Made by a program: the position numbers and the translations under genes. The notes beneath the pieces are model-generated. The model searched no databases. It was not told the DNA's origin and was given only the letters and a program-made list of their open reading frames with translations. From Delphinus delphis (lineage: Eukaryota; Chordata; Mammalia; Artiodactyla; Delphinidae), in NCBI RefSeq assembly GCF_949987515.2, contig NC_082696.1:196001-260000 (forward strand): a stretch of DNA of 64,000 nt. The letters are read 5' to 3'. Below, piece after piece: positions 1 to 14,930 of this stretch. Position 1 is the first letter of the stretch; every line of letters starts with the position of its first letter.

Positions 1-24
1 CCTCACACGTACGCTTCCCCTAAA

Positions 25-192
25 GCGTTGTCGTACCCTCACCTGGACCCTAAACCCTCCCCGTCCCCTAAGCCTAACCCTAGCCCGAACCCTAACCCTA
101 ACCCTTCTCTGAAGCCTTAGCCTCACCCGTCCACTAATCCTAACCCGTACGCTAACGCTCACCCGCGCCCTCACACGTACGCTCCCCCTAAA
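25..192 (+). repeat. B-type monomer (phase marker), first of about 39
   Basis: In this variant the block around hexamers 14-19 reads TCTCTGAAGCCTTAG and then CCACTAAT, instead of the A-type CCCCGAAGCCTGAC and CCCCTAAT. Hexamer 8 is often CCTAAG or CCTAAA and hexamer 23 is usually followed by GCTCACCC. The GCCTTAG motif starts at 114, 1290, 2129, 2632, 4648, 5152, 7000, 7840, 8343, 8846, 9182, 10694, 11030, 11366, 12205, 13045, 14220, 14892, 15396, 15731, 17579, 18755, 19091, 20937, 22281, 22785, 23120, 25136, 27655, 30006, 31686, 32022, 33365, 40891, 43406, 45921, 47764, 50782 and 63012. The copies at 5152, 12205 and 14220 have CTCGG. Apart from two long gaps (33.4-40.9 kb and 50.8-63.0 kb), spacings are whole multiples of 168 minus up to 6 bp. 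The TAG and TGA in this variant end most apparent forward open frames, so those frames stop at monomer-type boundaries, not gene boundaries. Confidence 0.92.
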
Positions 193-3100
193 GCGTTGTC
201 GTACCCTCACCTGGACCCTAAGCCGTCCCCGTCCCCTAACCCTAACCCTAGCCCGAACCCTAACCCTAACACTTCCCCGAAGCCTGACCCTCACCCGTCC
301 CCTAATCCTAACCCGTACGCTAACGCTAACCCGCGCCCTCACACGTACGCTCCCCCTAAAGCGTTGTCGTACCCTCACCTGGACCCTAAACCGTCCCCGT
401 CCCCTAACCCTAACCCTAGCCTGAACCCTAACCCTAACCCTTCCCCGAAGCCTGAACCTCACCCGTCCCCTAATCCTAACCCGTACGCTAACGCTAACCC
501 GCGCCCACACACGTACGCTCCCCCTAAAGCGTTGTCGTACCCTCACCTGGACCCTAAACCGTCCCCGTCCCCTAACCCTAACCCTAGCCCGAACCCTAAC
601 CCGAACACTTCTCCGAAGCCTGACCCTCACCGGTCCCCTAATCCTAACCCGTACGCTAACGCTCACCCGCGCCCTCACACGTATGCTCCCCCTAAAGCGT
701 TGTCGTACCCTCACCTGGACCCTAAACCGTCCCCGTCCCCTAACCCTAACCCTAGCCCGAACCCTAACCCTAACCCTTCCCCGAAGCCTGCCCCTCACCC
801 GTCCCCTAATCCTAACCCGTACGCTAACGCTAACCCGCGCCCTCACACGTACGCTTCCCCTAAAGCGTTGTCGTACCCTCACCTGGACCCTAAACCGTCC
901 CCGTCCCATAACCCTAACCCTAGCCCGAACCCTAACCCTATCCCTTCCCCGAAGCCTGACCCTCACCCGTCCCCTAATCCTAACCCGTACGCTAACGCTA
1001 ACCCGCGCCCTCACACCTACGCTCCCCCTAAAGCGTTGTCGTACCCTCACCTGGACCCTAAACCGTCCCCGTCCCCTAACCCTAACAGTAGCCCGAACCC
1101 TAACCCTAACCCTTCCCCGAAGGCTGACACTCACCCGTCCCCTAATCCTAACCCGTACGCTAACGCTCACCCGCGCCCTCACACGTACGCTCCCCCTAAA
1201 GCGTTGTCGTACCCTCACCTGGACCCTAAACCGTCCCTGTCCCCTAAGCCTAACCCTAGCCCGAAACCTAACCCTAACCCTTCTCTGAAGCCTTAGCTTC
1301 ACCCGTCCACTAATCCTAACCCGTACGCTAACGCTCACCCGCGCCCTCACACGTACGCTCCCCCTAAAGCGTTGTCATACCCTCACATGGACTCTAAACC
1401 GTCCCCGTCCCCTAACCCTAACCCTAGCCCGAACCCTAACCCTAACCCTTCCCCGAAGCCTGACCCTCACCCGTCCCCTAATCCTAACCCGTACGCTAAC
1501 GCTAAACCGCGCCCTCACACGTACGCTCCCCCTAAAGCGTTGTCGTACCCTCACCTGGACCCTAAACCGTCCCCGTCCCCTAACCCTAACCCTACCCCGA
1601 ACCCTAACCCTAAACCTTCCCCGAAGCCTGAACCTCACCCGTCCCCTAATCCTAACCCGTACGCTAACGCTAACCTGCGCCCACACACGTACGCTCCCCC
1701 TAAAGCGTTGTCGTACCCTCAACTGGACCCTAAACCGTCCCCGTTCCCTAACCCTAACCCTAGCCCGAACCCTAACCCGAACCCTTCCCCGAAGCCTGAC
1801 CCTCACCGGTCCCCTAATTCTAACCCGTACGCTAACGCTCACCCGTTCCCTCACACGTACGCTCCCCCTAAAGCGTTGTCGTACCCTCACCTGGACCCTA
1901 AACCGTCCCCGTCCCCAACCCTAACCCTAGCCCGAACCCTAACCCTAACACTTCCCCGAAGCCTGAGCCTCACCTGTCCCCTAATCCTAAGCCGTACGCT
2001 AACGCTCACCCGCACCCTCACACGTACGCTCCCCTTAAAGCGTTGTCGTACCCTCACCTGGACCCTAAACCGTCCCCGTCCCCTAAGCCTAACCCTAGCC
2101 CGAACCCTAACCCTAACCCTTCTCTGAAGCCTTAGCCTCACCCGTCCACTAATCCTAAACCGTACTCTAACGCTGACCCGTGCCCTCACAAGTACGCTCC
2201 CCCTAAAGCGTTGTCGTACCCTCACCTGTACCCTAAACCGTCCCCGTCCCCTAACCCTAACCCTAGCCCGAACCCTAACCCTAACCCTTCCCCGAAGCCT
2301 GAACCTCACCCGTGCCCTAATCCTAACCCGTACGCTAACGATAAACCGCGCCCACACACGTACGCTCCCCCTAAAGCGTTGTCGTACCCTCACCTGGACC
2401 CTAAACCGTCCCCGTCCCCTAACCCTAACCCTAGCCCGAACCCTAACCCTAACCCTTCCCCGAAGCCTGACCCTCACCCGTCCCCTAATCCTAACCCATA
2501 CGCTAACGCTCACCCGCACCCTCACACGTTCGCTCCACCTAAAGCGTTGTCGTACCCTCACCTGGACCCTAAACGTCCCCGTCCCCTAACCCTAACCCTA
2601 ACCCGAACCCTAACCCTAACCCTTCTCTGAAGCCTTAGCCTCACCCGTCAACTAATCCTAACCCGTACGCTAACGCTCGCCCGCGCCCTCACACGTACGC
2701 TCCCCCTAAAGCGTTGTCGTACCCTCACCTGGACCCTAAACCGTCCCCGTCCCCTAACCCTAACCCTAGCCCGAACCCTAACCCTAACCCTTCCCCGAAG
2801 CCTGACCCTCACCCGTCGGCTAATCCTCACCCGTACGCTAACGCTAACCCGCGCCCTCACACGTACGCTCCCCCTAAAGCGTTGTCGTTCCGTCACCTGG
2901 ACCATAAACCGTCCCCGTCCCCTAACCCTAACCCTAGCCCGAACCCTAACCCTAACCCTTCCCCGAAGCCTGACCCTCACCCGTCCCCTAATCCTAAACC
3001 GTACGCTAACGCTAACGCGGGCCCTCACAACTACGTTCCCCCTAAAGCGTTGTCGTACCCTCACCTGGACCCTAAACCGTCCCCGTCCCCTAACCCTAAC

Positions 3101-6100
3101 CCTAGCTCGAACCCAAACCCTAACCCTTCCCTGAAGCCTGACCCTCACCCGTCCCCTAATCCTAACCCGTACGCTAACGCTAACTCGCGCCCTCACACGT
3201 ACGCTCCCCCTAAAGCGTTGTCGTACCCTCACATGGACCCTAAACCGTCCCCGTCCCCTAACCCTAACCCTAGCCCGAACCCTAACCCTAACCCTTCTCC
3301 GAAGCCTGACCCTCACCCGTCCCCTAATCCTAACCCGTACGCTAACGCTCACCCGCGCCCTCACACATACGCTCCCCCTAAAGCATTGTCGTACCATCAC
3401 CTGGATTCTAAACCGTCCCCGTCCCCTAACCGTAACCCTAGCCCGAACCCTAACCCTAACCCTTCCCCGAAGCCTGAGCCTCACCCGTCCCCTAATCCTA
3501 ACCCGTACGCTAACGCTAACCCGCGCCCTCACACGTACGCTCCACCTAAAGCGTAGTCGTACCCTCACTTGGACCCTAAACCGTCCCCGTCCCCTAACCC
3601 TAACCCTAGCCCGAACCCTAACCCTAACCCTTCCCAGAAGCCTGACCCTCACCCGTCCCCTAATCCTAACCCGTACGCTAACGCTAACCCGCGCCCTCAC
3701 ACGTACGCTCCCCCTAAAGCATTGTCGTACCCTCACCTGGACCCTAAACCGTCCCCGTCCCCTAACCCTAACCCTAGCCCGAACCCTAACCCTACCCCTT
3801 CCCCGAAGCCTGACACTCACCCGTCCCCTAATCCTAAAACGTACGCTAACGCTGACCCTCGCCCTCACACGTACGCTCCCCCTAAAGCGTTGTGGTACCC
3901 TCACCTGGACCCTAAACCGTCCCCGTCCCCTAACCCTAACCCTAGCCCGAACCCTAACCCTAAAACTTCCCCGCAGCCTGACACTCACCCGAACCCTAAT
4001 CCTAACCCGTACGCTAACGCTAACCCACGCCCACACACGTACGCTCCCCCTAAAGCGTTGTCGTACCCTCACCTGGACCCTAAACCGTCCCCGTCCCCTA
4101 ACCCTAACCCTAGCCCGAACCCTAACCCTAACCCTTCCCCGAAGCCTGACCCTCACCCGTCCCCAAATCCTAACCCGTACGCTAACGCTAACCCGCGCCC
4201 TCACATGTACGCTCCCCCTAAAGCGTTGTCGTACCCTCACCTGGACCCTAAACCGTCCCCGTCCCCTAACTCTAAGCCTAGCCCGAACCCTAACCCGAAA
4301 CGCTCCCCGAAGCCTGACCCTCACCGGTCCCCTAATCCTAACCCGTACGCTAACGCTCACCCGCGCCCTCACACGTACGCTCCCCCTAAAGCGTTGTCGT
4401 ACCCTCACCTGGACCCTAAACCGTCCCCGTCCCCTAACCCTAACCCTAGCCCGAACCCTAACCCTAACCCTTCCCCGAAGCCTGAGCCTCACCTGTCCCC
4501 TAATCCTAACCCGTACGCTAACGCTCACCCGCACCCTCACACGTACGCTCCCCCTAAAGCGTTGTCGTACCCTCACCTGGACCCTAAACCGTCCCCGTCC
4601 CCTAAGCCTAACCCTAGCCCGAACCCTAACCCTAAACCTTCTCTGAAGCCTTAGCCTCACCGGACCACTAATCCTAACCCGTACGCTAACGCTCACCCAC
4701 GCCCTCACACGTACGCTCCCCCTAAAGCGTTGTCGTACCCTCACCTGGACCCTAAACCGTCCCCGTCCCCTAAACCTAACCCTAGCCCGAACCCTAACCC
4801 TAACCCTTCCCCGAAGCCTGACCTTCACCCGTCCCCTAATCCTAACCCGTACGCTAACGCTAACCCGCACCCTCACACGTACGCTCCCCCTAAAGCGTTG
4901 TCGTACCCTCACCTGGACCCTAAACCGTCCCCGTCCCCTAACCCTAACCCTAGCCCGAACCCTAACCCTAACCCTTCCCCGAAGCCTGACCCTCACCCGT
5001 CCCCTAATCCTAACCCGTACGCTAACGCTAACCCACGCCCTCACACGTACGCTCCCCCTAAAGCATTGTCGTACCCTCACCTGGACCCTAAACCGTCCCC
5101 GTCCCCTAACCCTAACCCTAGCCCGAACCCTAACCGTAACGCTTCTCGGAAGCCTTAGCCTCACCCGTCCACTAATCCTAACCCGTACGCTAACGCTCAC
5201 CCGCGCCCTCACACGTACGCTCCCCCTAAAGTGTTGTCGAACCCTCACCTGGACCCTAAACAGTCCCCGTCCCCTAACCCTAAACCTAGCCCGAACCCTA
5301 ACCCTAAACCTTCCCCGAAGCCTGACTCTCACCCGTCCCCTAATCCTAACCCGTACGCTAACGCTCACCCGCGCCCTCACACGTACGCTCCCCCTAAAGC
5401 ATTGTCGTACCCTCACCTGGACCCTAAACCGTCCCTGTCCCCTAACCCTAACCCTAGCCCGATCCCTAACCCTACCCCTTCGCCGAAGCCTGACCCTCAC
5501 CCGTCGCCTATTCCTCACCCGTACGCTAACGCTAACCCGCGCCCTCACACGTACACTCCCCCTAAAGCGTTGTCGTACCCTCACCTGGACCCTAAACCGT
5601 CCCCGTCCCCTAACCCTAACCCTACCCCGAAAGCTAACCCTAACCCTTCCCCGAAGCCTGACCCTCACCCTTCCCCTAATCCTAACCCGTACGCTAACGC
5701 TAACGCGGGCCCTCACAAGTACGCTCCCCCTAAAGCGTTGTCGTACCCTCACATGGACCCTAAACCGTCCCCGTCCCCTAACCCTAACCCTAGCCCGAAC
5801 CCTAACCCTAACCCTTCCCCGAAGCCTGACCCTCACCCGTCCCTTAATCCTAACCCGTACGCTAACGCTAACTCGCGCCCTCACACGTACGCTCCCCCTA
5901 AAGCGTTGTCGTACCCTCACCTGGACCCTAAACCGTCCCCGTCCCCTAACCCTAACCCTAGCCCGAACCCTAACCCTAACCCTTCCCCGAAGCCTGTCCT
6001 TCACCCGTCCCCTAATCCTAACCCGTACGCTAACGCTCACCCGCGCCCTCACACGTACGCTCCCCCTAAAGCATTGTCGTACCCTCACCTGGATTCTAAA

Positions 6101-7878
6101 CCGTCCCCGTCCCCTAACCCTAACCCTAGCCCGAACCCTAACCCTAACCCTTCCCCGAAGCCTGACCCTCACCCGTCCCCTAATCCTAACCCGTACGCTA
6201 ACGCTCACCCGCACCCTCACACATACGCTCCACCTAAAGCCTTGTCGTACCCTCACCTGGACCCTAAACCGTCCCCGTCCCCTAACCCTAACCCTAGCCC
6301 GAACCCTAACCCGAACCCTTCCCCGAAGCCTGACCCTCACCGGTCCCCTAATACTAACCTGTACGCTAACGCTCACCCGCGCCCTCACACGTACGCTCCC
6401 CCTAAAGCGTTGTCGTACCCTCACCTGGACCCTAAACCGTCCCCGTCCCCTAACCCTAACCCTAGCCCGAACCCTAACCCTAACCCTTCCCCGAAGCCTG
6501 ACCCTCACCCGTCCCCTAATCCTAACCCGTACGCTAACGCTAACCCGCGCCCTCACACGTACGCTCCCCCTAAAGCGTTGTCGTACCCTCACCTGGACCC
6601 TAAACCGTCCCCGTCCCCTAACCCTAACCCTAGCCCGAACCCTAACCCGAACCCTTCCCCGAAGCCTGACCATCACCGGTCCCCTAATCCTAACCCGTAC
6701 GCTAACGCTCACCCGCGCCCTCACACGTACGCTCCCCCTAAAGCGTTGTCGTACCCTCACCTGGACCCTAAACCGTCCCCGTCCCCTAACCCTAACCCTA
6801 GACCGAACCCTAACCCTAACCCTTCCCCGAAGCCTGAGCCTCACATGTCCCCTAATCCTAAGCCGTACGCTAACGCTCACCCGCACCCTCACACGTACGC
6901 TCCCCCTAAAGCGTTGTCGTACCCTCACCTGGACCCTAAACCGTCCCCGTCCCTTATGCCTAACCCTAGCCCGAACCCTAACCCTAACCCTTCTCTGAAG
7001 CCTTAGCCTCACCCGTCCACTAATCCTAACCCGTACGCTAACGCTTACCCGCGCCCTCACACGTACGCTCCCCCTAAAGCGTTGTCATACCCTCACCTGG
7101 ACCCTAAACCGTCCCCGTCCCCTAACCCTAACCCTAGCCCGAACCCTAACCCTAACCCTTCCCCGAAGCCTGACCCTCACCCGTCCCCTAATCCTAACCC
7201 GTACGCTAACGCTAACCCGCGCCCTCACATGTACGCTCCCCCTAAAGCGTTGTCGTACCCTCACCTGGACCCTAAACCTTCCCCGTCCCCTAACCCTAAC
7301 CCTACCCCGAACTCTAACCCTAAACCTTCCCCGAAGCCTGAACCTCACCCGTCCCCTAATCCTAAACCGTACGCTAACGCTAACCCGCGCCCACACACGT
7401 ACGCTCCCCCTAAAGCGTTGTCGTACCCTCACCTGGACCCTAAACCGTCCCCGTCCCCTAACCCTAACCCTAGCCCGAACCCTAACCCGAACCCTTCCCC
7501 GAAGCCTGACCCTCACCGGTCCCCTAATTCTAACCCGTACGCTAACGCTCACCCGTGCCCTCACACGTACGCTCCCCCTAAAGCGTTGTCGTACCCTCAC
7601 CTGGACCCTAAACCGTCCCCGTCCCCTAACCCTAACCCTAGCCCGAACCCTAACCCTAACCCTTCCCCGAAGCCTGACCCTCACCCGTCCCCTAATCCTA
7701 AACCGTTCGCTAACGCTCACCCGCACCGTCACACGTACGCTCCCCCTGAAGCGTTGTCGTACCCTCACCTGGACCCTAAACCGTCCCCGACCCCTAACGC
7801 TAATCCTAGCCCGAACCCTAACCCTAACCCTTCTCTGAAGCCTTAGCCTCACCCGTCCACTAATCCTAACCCGTACGC

Positions 7879-10800
7879 TATCGCTCACCCGCGCCCTCAC
7901 ACGTACGCTCCCCTAAAGTGTTGTCGTACCCTCACCTGGACCCTAAACCGTCCCCGTCCCCTAACCCTAACCCTAGCCCGAACCCTAACCCTAACCCTTC
8001 CCCGAAGCCTGACCCTCACCCGTCCCCTAATCCTAACCCGTACGCTAACGCTCACCCGCGCCCTCACACGTACGCTCCCCCTAAAGCGTTGTCGTACCCT
8101 CACCTGGACCCTAAACCGTCCCCGTCCCCTAACCCTAACCCTAGCCCGAACCCTAACCCTAACCCTTCAACGAAGCCTGAGCCTCACCTGTCCCCTAATC
8201 CTAAGCCGTACGCTAACGCTCACCCACAACCTCACACGTACGCTCCCCCTAAAGCGTTGTCGTACCCTCACCTGGACCCTAAACCGTCCCCGTCCCCTAA
8301 GCCTAACCCTAGCCCGAACCCTAACCCTAACCCTTCTCTGAAGCCTTAGCCTCACCCGTCCACTAATCCTAACCCGTACGCTAATGCTCACCCGCGCCCT
8401 CACACGTACGCTCGCCCTAAAGCGTTGTCGTACCCTCACCTGGACCCTAAACCGTCCCCGTCCCATAACCCTAACCCTAGCCCGAACCCTAACCCTAACT
8501 CTTCCCCGAAGCCTGACCCTCACCCGCCCCCTAATCCTAACCCGTACGCTAACGCTCACCCGCGCCCTCACACGTACGCTCCCCATAAAACGTTGTCGTA
8601 CCCTCACCTGGACCCTAAACCGTCCCCGTCCCCTAACCCTAACCCTAGCCCGAACCCTAACCCGAACCCTTCCCCGAAGCCTGACCCTCACCGGTCCCCT
8701 AATCCTAACCCGTACGCTAACGCTCACCCGCGCCCTCACACGTACGCTCCCCCTAAAGCGTTGTCGTACCCTCACCTGGACCCTAAACCGTCCCCGTCCC
8801 CTAAGCCTAACCCTAGCCGAACCGTAACCCTAACCCTTCTCTGAAGCCTTAGCCTCACCCGTCCACTAATCCTAACCCGTACGCTAACACTCACCCGCGC
8901 CCTCACACGTACGCTCCCCCTAAAGCGTTGTCGTACCCTCACCTGGACCCTAAACCGTCCCCGTCCCCTAACCCTAACCCTAGCCCGAACCCTAACCCTA
9001 ACCCTTCCCCGAAGCCTGACCCTCACCCGTCCCCTAATCCTAACCCGTACACTAACGCTAACCCGCGCCCTCACACGTACGCTCCCCCTAAAGCGTTGTC
9101 GTACCCTCACCTGGACCCTAAACCGTCCCCGTCCCCTAAACCTAACCCTAGCCCGAACCCTAACCCTAACCCTTCTCTGAAGCCTTAGCCTCACCCGTCC
9201 ACTAAACCTAAACCATACTCTAACGCTCACCCGTTCCCTCACACGTACGCTCCCCCTAAAGCGTTGTCGTACCCTCACCTGGACCCTAAACCGTCCCCGT
9301 CCCCTAACCCTAACCCTAGCCCGAACACTAACCCTAACCCTTCCCCGAAGCCTGACCCTCACCCGTCCCCTAATCCTAACCCGTACGCTAACGCTAACCC
9401 GCGCCCTCACACGTACGCTCCCCCTAAAGCGTTGTCGTACCCTCACCTGGACCCTAAACCGTCCCCGTCCCCTAACCCTAACCCTAGCCCGAACCCTAAC
9501 CCTAACCCTTCCCCGAAGCCTGACCCTCACCCGTCCCCTAATCCTAACCCGTACGCTAACGCTAACCCACGCCCTCACACGTACGCTCCCCCTAAAGCGT
9601 TATCGTACCCTCACCTGGACCCTAAACCGTCCCCTTCCCCTAACCCTAACCCTAGCCCGAACGCTAACCCTACCCCTTCCCCGAAGCCTGACCCTCACCC
9701 GTCCCCTAATCCTAACCCGTACGCTAACGCTGACCCTCGCCCTCAAACGTACGCTCCCCCTAAAGCGTTGTCGTACCCTCCCATGGACCCTAAACCGTCC
9801 GGGTCAGCTCACTCTAACCCTAGCCCGAACCCTAACCCTAACCCTTCCCCGAAGCCTGACCCTCACCCATCCCCTAATCCTAACCCGTACGCTAACGCTC
9901 ACCCACGCCCTCACACGTACGCTCCCCCTAAAGCGTTGTCGTACCCTCACCTGGACCCTAAACCGTCCCCGTCCCCTAACCCTAACCCTAGCCCGAACCC
10001 TAACCCTAACACTTCCCCGAAGCCTGACCCTCAACCGTCCCCTAATCCTAACCCGTACGCGTATGCTAACTCGCGCCCTCACACGTACGCTCCCCCTAAA
10101 GCGTTGTCGTACCCTCACCTGGACCCTAAACCGTCCCCGTCCCCTAACCCTAACCCTAGCCCGAACCCTAACCCTAACCCTTCCCCGAAGCCTGACCCTC
10201 ACCCGTCCCCTAATCCTAACCCGTACGCTAACGCTAACCCGCGCCCTCACACGTACGCTCCCCCTAAAGCGTTGTCGTACCCTCACCTGGACCCTAAACC
10301 GTCCCCTTCCCCTAACCCTAACGCTAGCCCGAACGCTAACCCTACCCCTTCCCCGAAGCCTGACCCTAACCCGTCCCCTAATCCTAATCCGTACGCTAAC
10401 GCTGACCCTCGCCCTCACACGTACGCTCCCCCTAAAGTGTTTTCGTACCCTCACCTGGACCCTAAACCGTCCCCGTCCCCTAACCCTAACCCTAGCCCGA
10501 ACCCTAACCCTAACCCTTCCCCGAAGCCTGAGCCTCACCTGTCCCCTAATCCTAAGCCGTACGCTAACGCTCACCCGCACCCTCACACGTACGCTCCACC
10601 TAAAGCGTTGTCGTACCCTCACCTGGACCCTAAACCGTCCCCGTCCCCTAAGCCGAACCCTAGCCCGAACCCTAACCCGAACACTTCTCTGAAGCCTTAG
10701 CCTCACCCGTCCACTAATCCTAACCCGTACGCTAACGCTCACCCACGCCCTCACACCTACGCTCCCCCTAAAGCGTTGTCGTACCCTCACCTGGACCCTA

Positions 10801-13800
10801 AACCGTCCCCGTCCCCTAACCCTAACCCTAGCCTGAACCCTAACCCTAACCCTTCCCCGAAGCCTGACCCTCACCCGTCCCCTAATCCTAACCCGTACAC
10901 TAACGCTAACCCGCGCCCTCACACGTACGCTCCCCCTAAAGTGTTGTCGTACCCTCACCTGGACCCTAAACCTTCCCCGTCCCCTAAACCTAACCCTAGC
11001 CCGAACCCTAACCCTAACCCTTCTCTGAAGCCTTAGCCTCACCCGTCCACTAATCCTAAACAGTACTCTAACGCTCACCCGTGCCCTCACACGTACGCTC
11101 CCCCTAAAGCGTTGTCGTACCCTCACCTGGACCCTAAACCGTCCCCGTCCCCTAACCCTAACCCTAGCCCGAACCCTAACCCTAACCCTTCCCCGAAGCC
11201 TGAGCCTCACCTGTCCCCTAATCCTAAGCCGTACGCTAACGCTCACCCGCACCCTCACACGTACGCTCCCCCTAAAGCGTTGTCGTACCCTCACCTGGAC
11301 CCTAAACCGTCCCCGTCCCCTAAGCCTAACCCTAGCCCGAACCCTAACCCTAACCCTTCTCTGAAGCCTTAGCCTCACCCGTCCACTAATCCTAACCCGT
11401 ACGCTAACGCTCACCCGCGCCCTCACACGTACGCTCCCCCTAAAGCGTTGTCGTACCCTCACCTGGACCCTAAACCGTCCCCGTCCCCTAACCCTAACCC
11501 TAGCCCGAACCCTAACCCTAACCCTTCCCCGAAGCCTGACCCTCACCCGTCCCCTAATCCTAACCCGTACGCTAACGCTAACGCGGGCCCTCACAAGTAC
11601 GTTCCCCCTAAAGCGTTTTCGTACCCTCACCTGGACCCTAAACCGTCCCCGTCCCCTAACCCTAACCCTAGCTCGAACCCAAACCCTAACCCTTCCCCGA
11701 AGCCTGACCCTCACCCGTCCCCTAATCCTAACCCGTACGCTAACGCTAACTCGCGCCCTCACACGTACGCTCCCCCTAAAGCGTTGTCGTACCCTCACCT
11801 GGACCCTAAACCGTCCCCGTCCCCTAACCCTAACCCTAGCCCGAACCCTAACCCTAACCCTTCCCCGAAGCCTGACCCTCACCCGTCCCCTAATCCTAAC
11901 CCGTACGCTAACGCTAACCCGCGCCCTCACACGTACGCTCCCCCTAAAGCATTGTCGTACCCTCACCTGGACCCTAAACCGTCCCCGTCCCCTAACCCTA
12001 ACCCTAGCCCGAACCCTAACCCTAACCCTTCCCCGAAGCCTGACCCTCACCGTCCCCTAATCCTAACCCGTACGCTAACGCTCACCCGCACGCTCACACG
12101 TACGCTCCCCCTGAAGCGTTGTCGTACCCTCACCTGGACCCTAAACCGTCCCCGTCCCCTAACCCTAACCCTAGCCCGAACCCTAACCCTAACCCTTCTC
12201 GGAAGCCTTAGCCTCACCCGTCCCCTAATCCTAACCCGTACGCTAACGCTCACCCGCGCCCTCACACGTACGCTCCCCCTAAAGTGTTGTCGTACCCTCA
12301 CCTGGCCCCTAAACAGTCCCCGTCCCCTAACCCTAACCCTAGCCCGAACCATAACCCTAAACCTTCCCCGAAGCCTGACTCTCACCCGTCCCCTAATCCT
12401 AACCCGTACGCTAACGCTAACCCGCGCCCTCACACGTACGCTCCCCCTAAAGCGTTGTCGTACCCTCACCTGGACCCTAAACCGTCCCCGTCCCCTAACC
12501 CTAACCCTAGCCCGAACCCTAACCCGAACCCTTCCCCGAAGCCTGACCCTCACCGGTCCCCTAATCCTAACCCGTACGCTAACGCTCACCCGCGCCCTCA
12601 CACGTACGCTCCCCCTAAAGCGTTGTCGTACCCTCACCTGGACCCTAAACCGTCCCCGTCCCCTAACCCTAACCCTAGCCCGAAACCTAACCCTAACCCT
12701 TCCCCGAAGCCTGAGCCTCACCTGTCACCTAATCCTAAGCCGTACGCTAACGCTCACCCGCACCCTCACACGTACGCTCCACCTAAAGCGTTGTCGTACC
12801 CTCACCTGGACCCTAAACCGTCCCCATCCCCTAAGCCTAACCCTAACCCGAACCCTAACCCTAACCCTTCCCCGAAGCCTGACCCTCACCCGTCCCCTAA
12901 TCCTAACCCGTACACTAACGCTAACCCGCGCCCTCACACGTACGCTCCCCCTAAAGTGTTGTCGTACCCTCACCTGGACCCTAAACCGTCCCCGTCCCCT
13001 AAACCTAACCCTAGCCCGAACCCTAACCCTAACCCTTCTCTGAAGCCTTAGCCTCACCCGTCCACTAATCCTAACCCGAACGCTAACGCTCACCCGCGCC
13101 CTCACACGTACGCTCCCCCTAAAGCGTTGTCGTACCCTCACCTGGACCCTAAACCGTCCCCGTCCCCTAACCCTAACCCTAGCCCAAACCCTAACCCTAA
13201 CCCTTCCCCGAAGCCTGACCCTCACCCGTCCCCTAATCCTAACCCGTACGCTAACGCTAACCCGCGCCCTCACACGTACGCTCCCCCTAAAGCGTTGTCG
13301 TACCCTCACCTGGACCCTAAACCGTCCCCGTCCCCTAACCCTAACCCTAGCCCGAACCCTAACCCTAACCCTTCCCCGAAGCCTGACCCTCACCCATCCC
13401 CTAATCCTAACCCGTACGCTAACGCTCACCCGCACCCTCAAACGTGCGCTCCACCTAAATCGTTGTCGTACCCTCACCTGGACCCTAAACCGTCCCCGTC
13501 CCCTAACCCTAACCCTAGCCCGAACCCTAACCCTAACCCTTCCCCGAAGCCTGACCCTCACCCGTCGGCTAATCCTCACCCGTACGCTAACGCTAACGCG
13601 GGCCCTCACAAGTACGTTCCCCCTAAAGCGTTGTCGTACCCTCACCTGGACCCTAAACCGTCCCCGTCCCCTAACCCTAACCCTAGCTCGAACCCAAACC
13701 CTAACCCTTCCCCGAAGCCTGACCCTCACCCGTCCCCTAATCCTAACCCGTACGCTAACGCTAACTCGCGCCCTCACACGTACGCTCCCCCTAAAGCGTT

Positions 13801-14930
13801 GTCGTACCCTCACCTGGACCCTAAACCGTCCCCGTCCCCTAACCCTAACCCTAGCCCGAACCCTAACCCTAACCCTTCCCCGAAGCCTGACCCTCACCCG
13901 TCCCCTAATCCTAACCCGTACGCTAACGCTAACCCGCGCCCTCACACGTACGCTCCCCCTAAAGCATTGTCGTACCCTCACCTGGACCCTAAACCGTCCC
14001 CGTCCCCTAACCCTAACCCTAGCCCGAACCCTAACACTAACCCTTCCCCGAAGCCTGACCCTCACCGTCCCCTAATCCTAACCCGTACGCTAACGCTCAC
14101 CCGCACGCTCACACGTACGCTCCCCCTGAAGCGTTGTCGTACCCTCACCTGGACCCTAAACCGTCCCCGTCCCCTAAGCCTAACCCTAGCCCGAACCCTA
14201 ACCCTAACCCTTCTCGGAAGCCTTAGCCTCACCCGTCCCCTAATCCTAACCCGTACGCTAACGCTCACCCGCGCCCTCACACGTACGCTCCCCCTAAAGT
14301 GTTGTCGTACCCTCAACTGGCCCCTAAACAGTCCCCGTCCCCTAACCCTAACCCTAGCCCGAACCATAACCCTAAACCTTCCCCGAAGCCTGAATCTCAC
14401 CCGTCCCCTAATCCTAACCCGTACGCTAACGCTAACCCGCGCCCTCACACGTACGCTCCCCCTAAAGCGTTGTCGTACCCTCACCTGGACCCTAAACCGT
14501 CCCCGTCCCCTAACCCTAACCCTAGCCCGAACCCTAACCCGAACCCTTCCCCGAAGCCTGACCCTCACCGGTCCCCTAATCCTAACCCGTACGCTAACGC
14601 TCACCCGCGCCCTCACACGTACGCTCCCCCTAAAGCGTTGTCGTACCCTCACCTGGACCCTAAACCGTCCCCGTCCCCTAACCCTAACCCTAGACCGAAC
14701 CCTAACCCTAACCCTTCCCCGAAGCCTGAGCCTCACCTGTCCCCTAATCCTAAGCCGTACGCTAACGCTCACCCGCACCGTCACACGTACGCTCCCCCTG
14801 AAGCGTTGTCGTACCCTCACCTGGACCCTAAACCGTCCCCGACCCCTAACACTAATCCTAGCCCGAACCCTAACCCTAACCCTTCTCTGAAGCCTTAGCC
14901 TCACCCGTCCACTAATCCTAACCCGTACGC
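7879..14930 (+). repeat. Super-repeat copy 1 (7,052 bp, about 42 monomers)
   Basis: The start is set on the rare variant TATCGCTC, which occurs at 7879, 14,931 and 22,320. Three further private variants follow in the same order in each place: TTCAACGAAG (motif CAACGAAG at 8168, 15,221, 22,610), GCTAATGCTC with CGCTCGCCC about 500 bp after the start, and a one-base-short AGCCGAACC before the next B-type unit. The spacing of 7,052 is 42 x 168 minus 4. Copy 1 has one extra monomer between two of the B-type units (503 bp where the other two copies have 335). The strongly shared part is about 1.3 kb at the start of each period. The remainder is a patchwork of related units. Confidence 0.7.

Noticed and set aside
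196..1296. Proline/asparagine-rich open frames (Pro-Asn-Pro-Ser type), possible cell-wall or antifreeze-like protein
   Set aside because: They are the Pro-Asn reading of CCTAAC. Starts are chance ATGs, usually from TCGTACCC-type words, and ends are the TAG or TGA of B-type monomers. No signal peptide or non-repeat domain is attached.
2648..7060. Longest open frame (minus, Arg/Val-rich, 1,470 codons), possible giant basic protein
   Set aside because: It is the Val-Arg reading of GTTAGG repeats, has no domain or composition change, overlaps several plus-strand frames of equal quality, and similar frames recur through the whole array.
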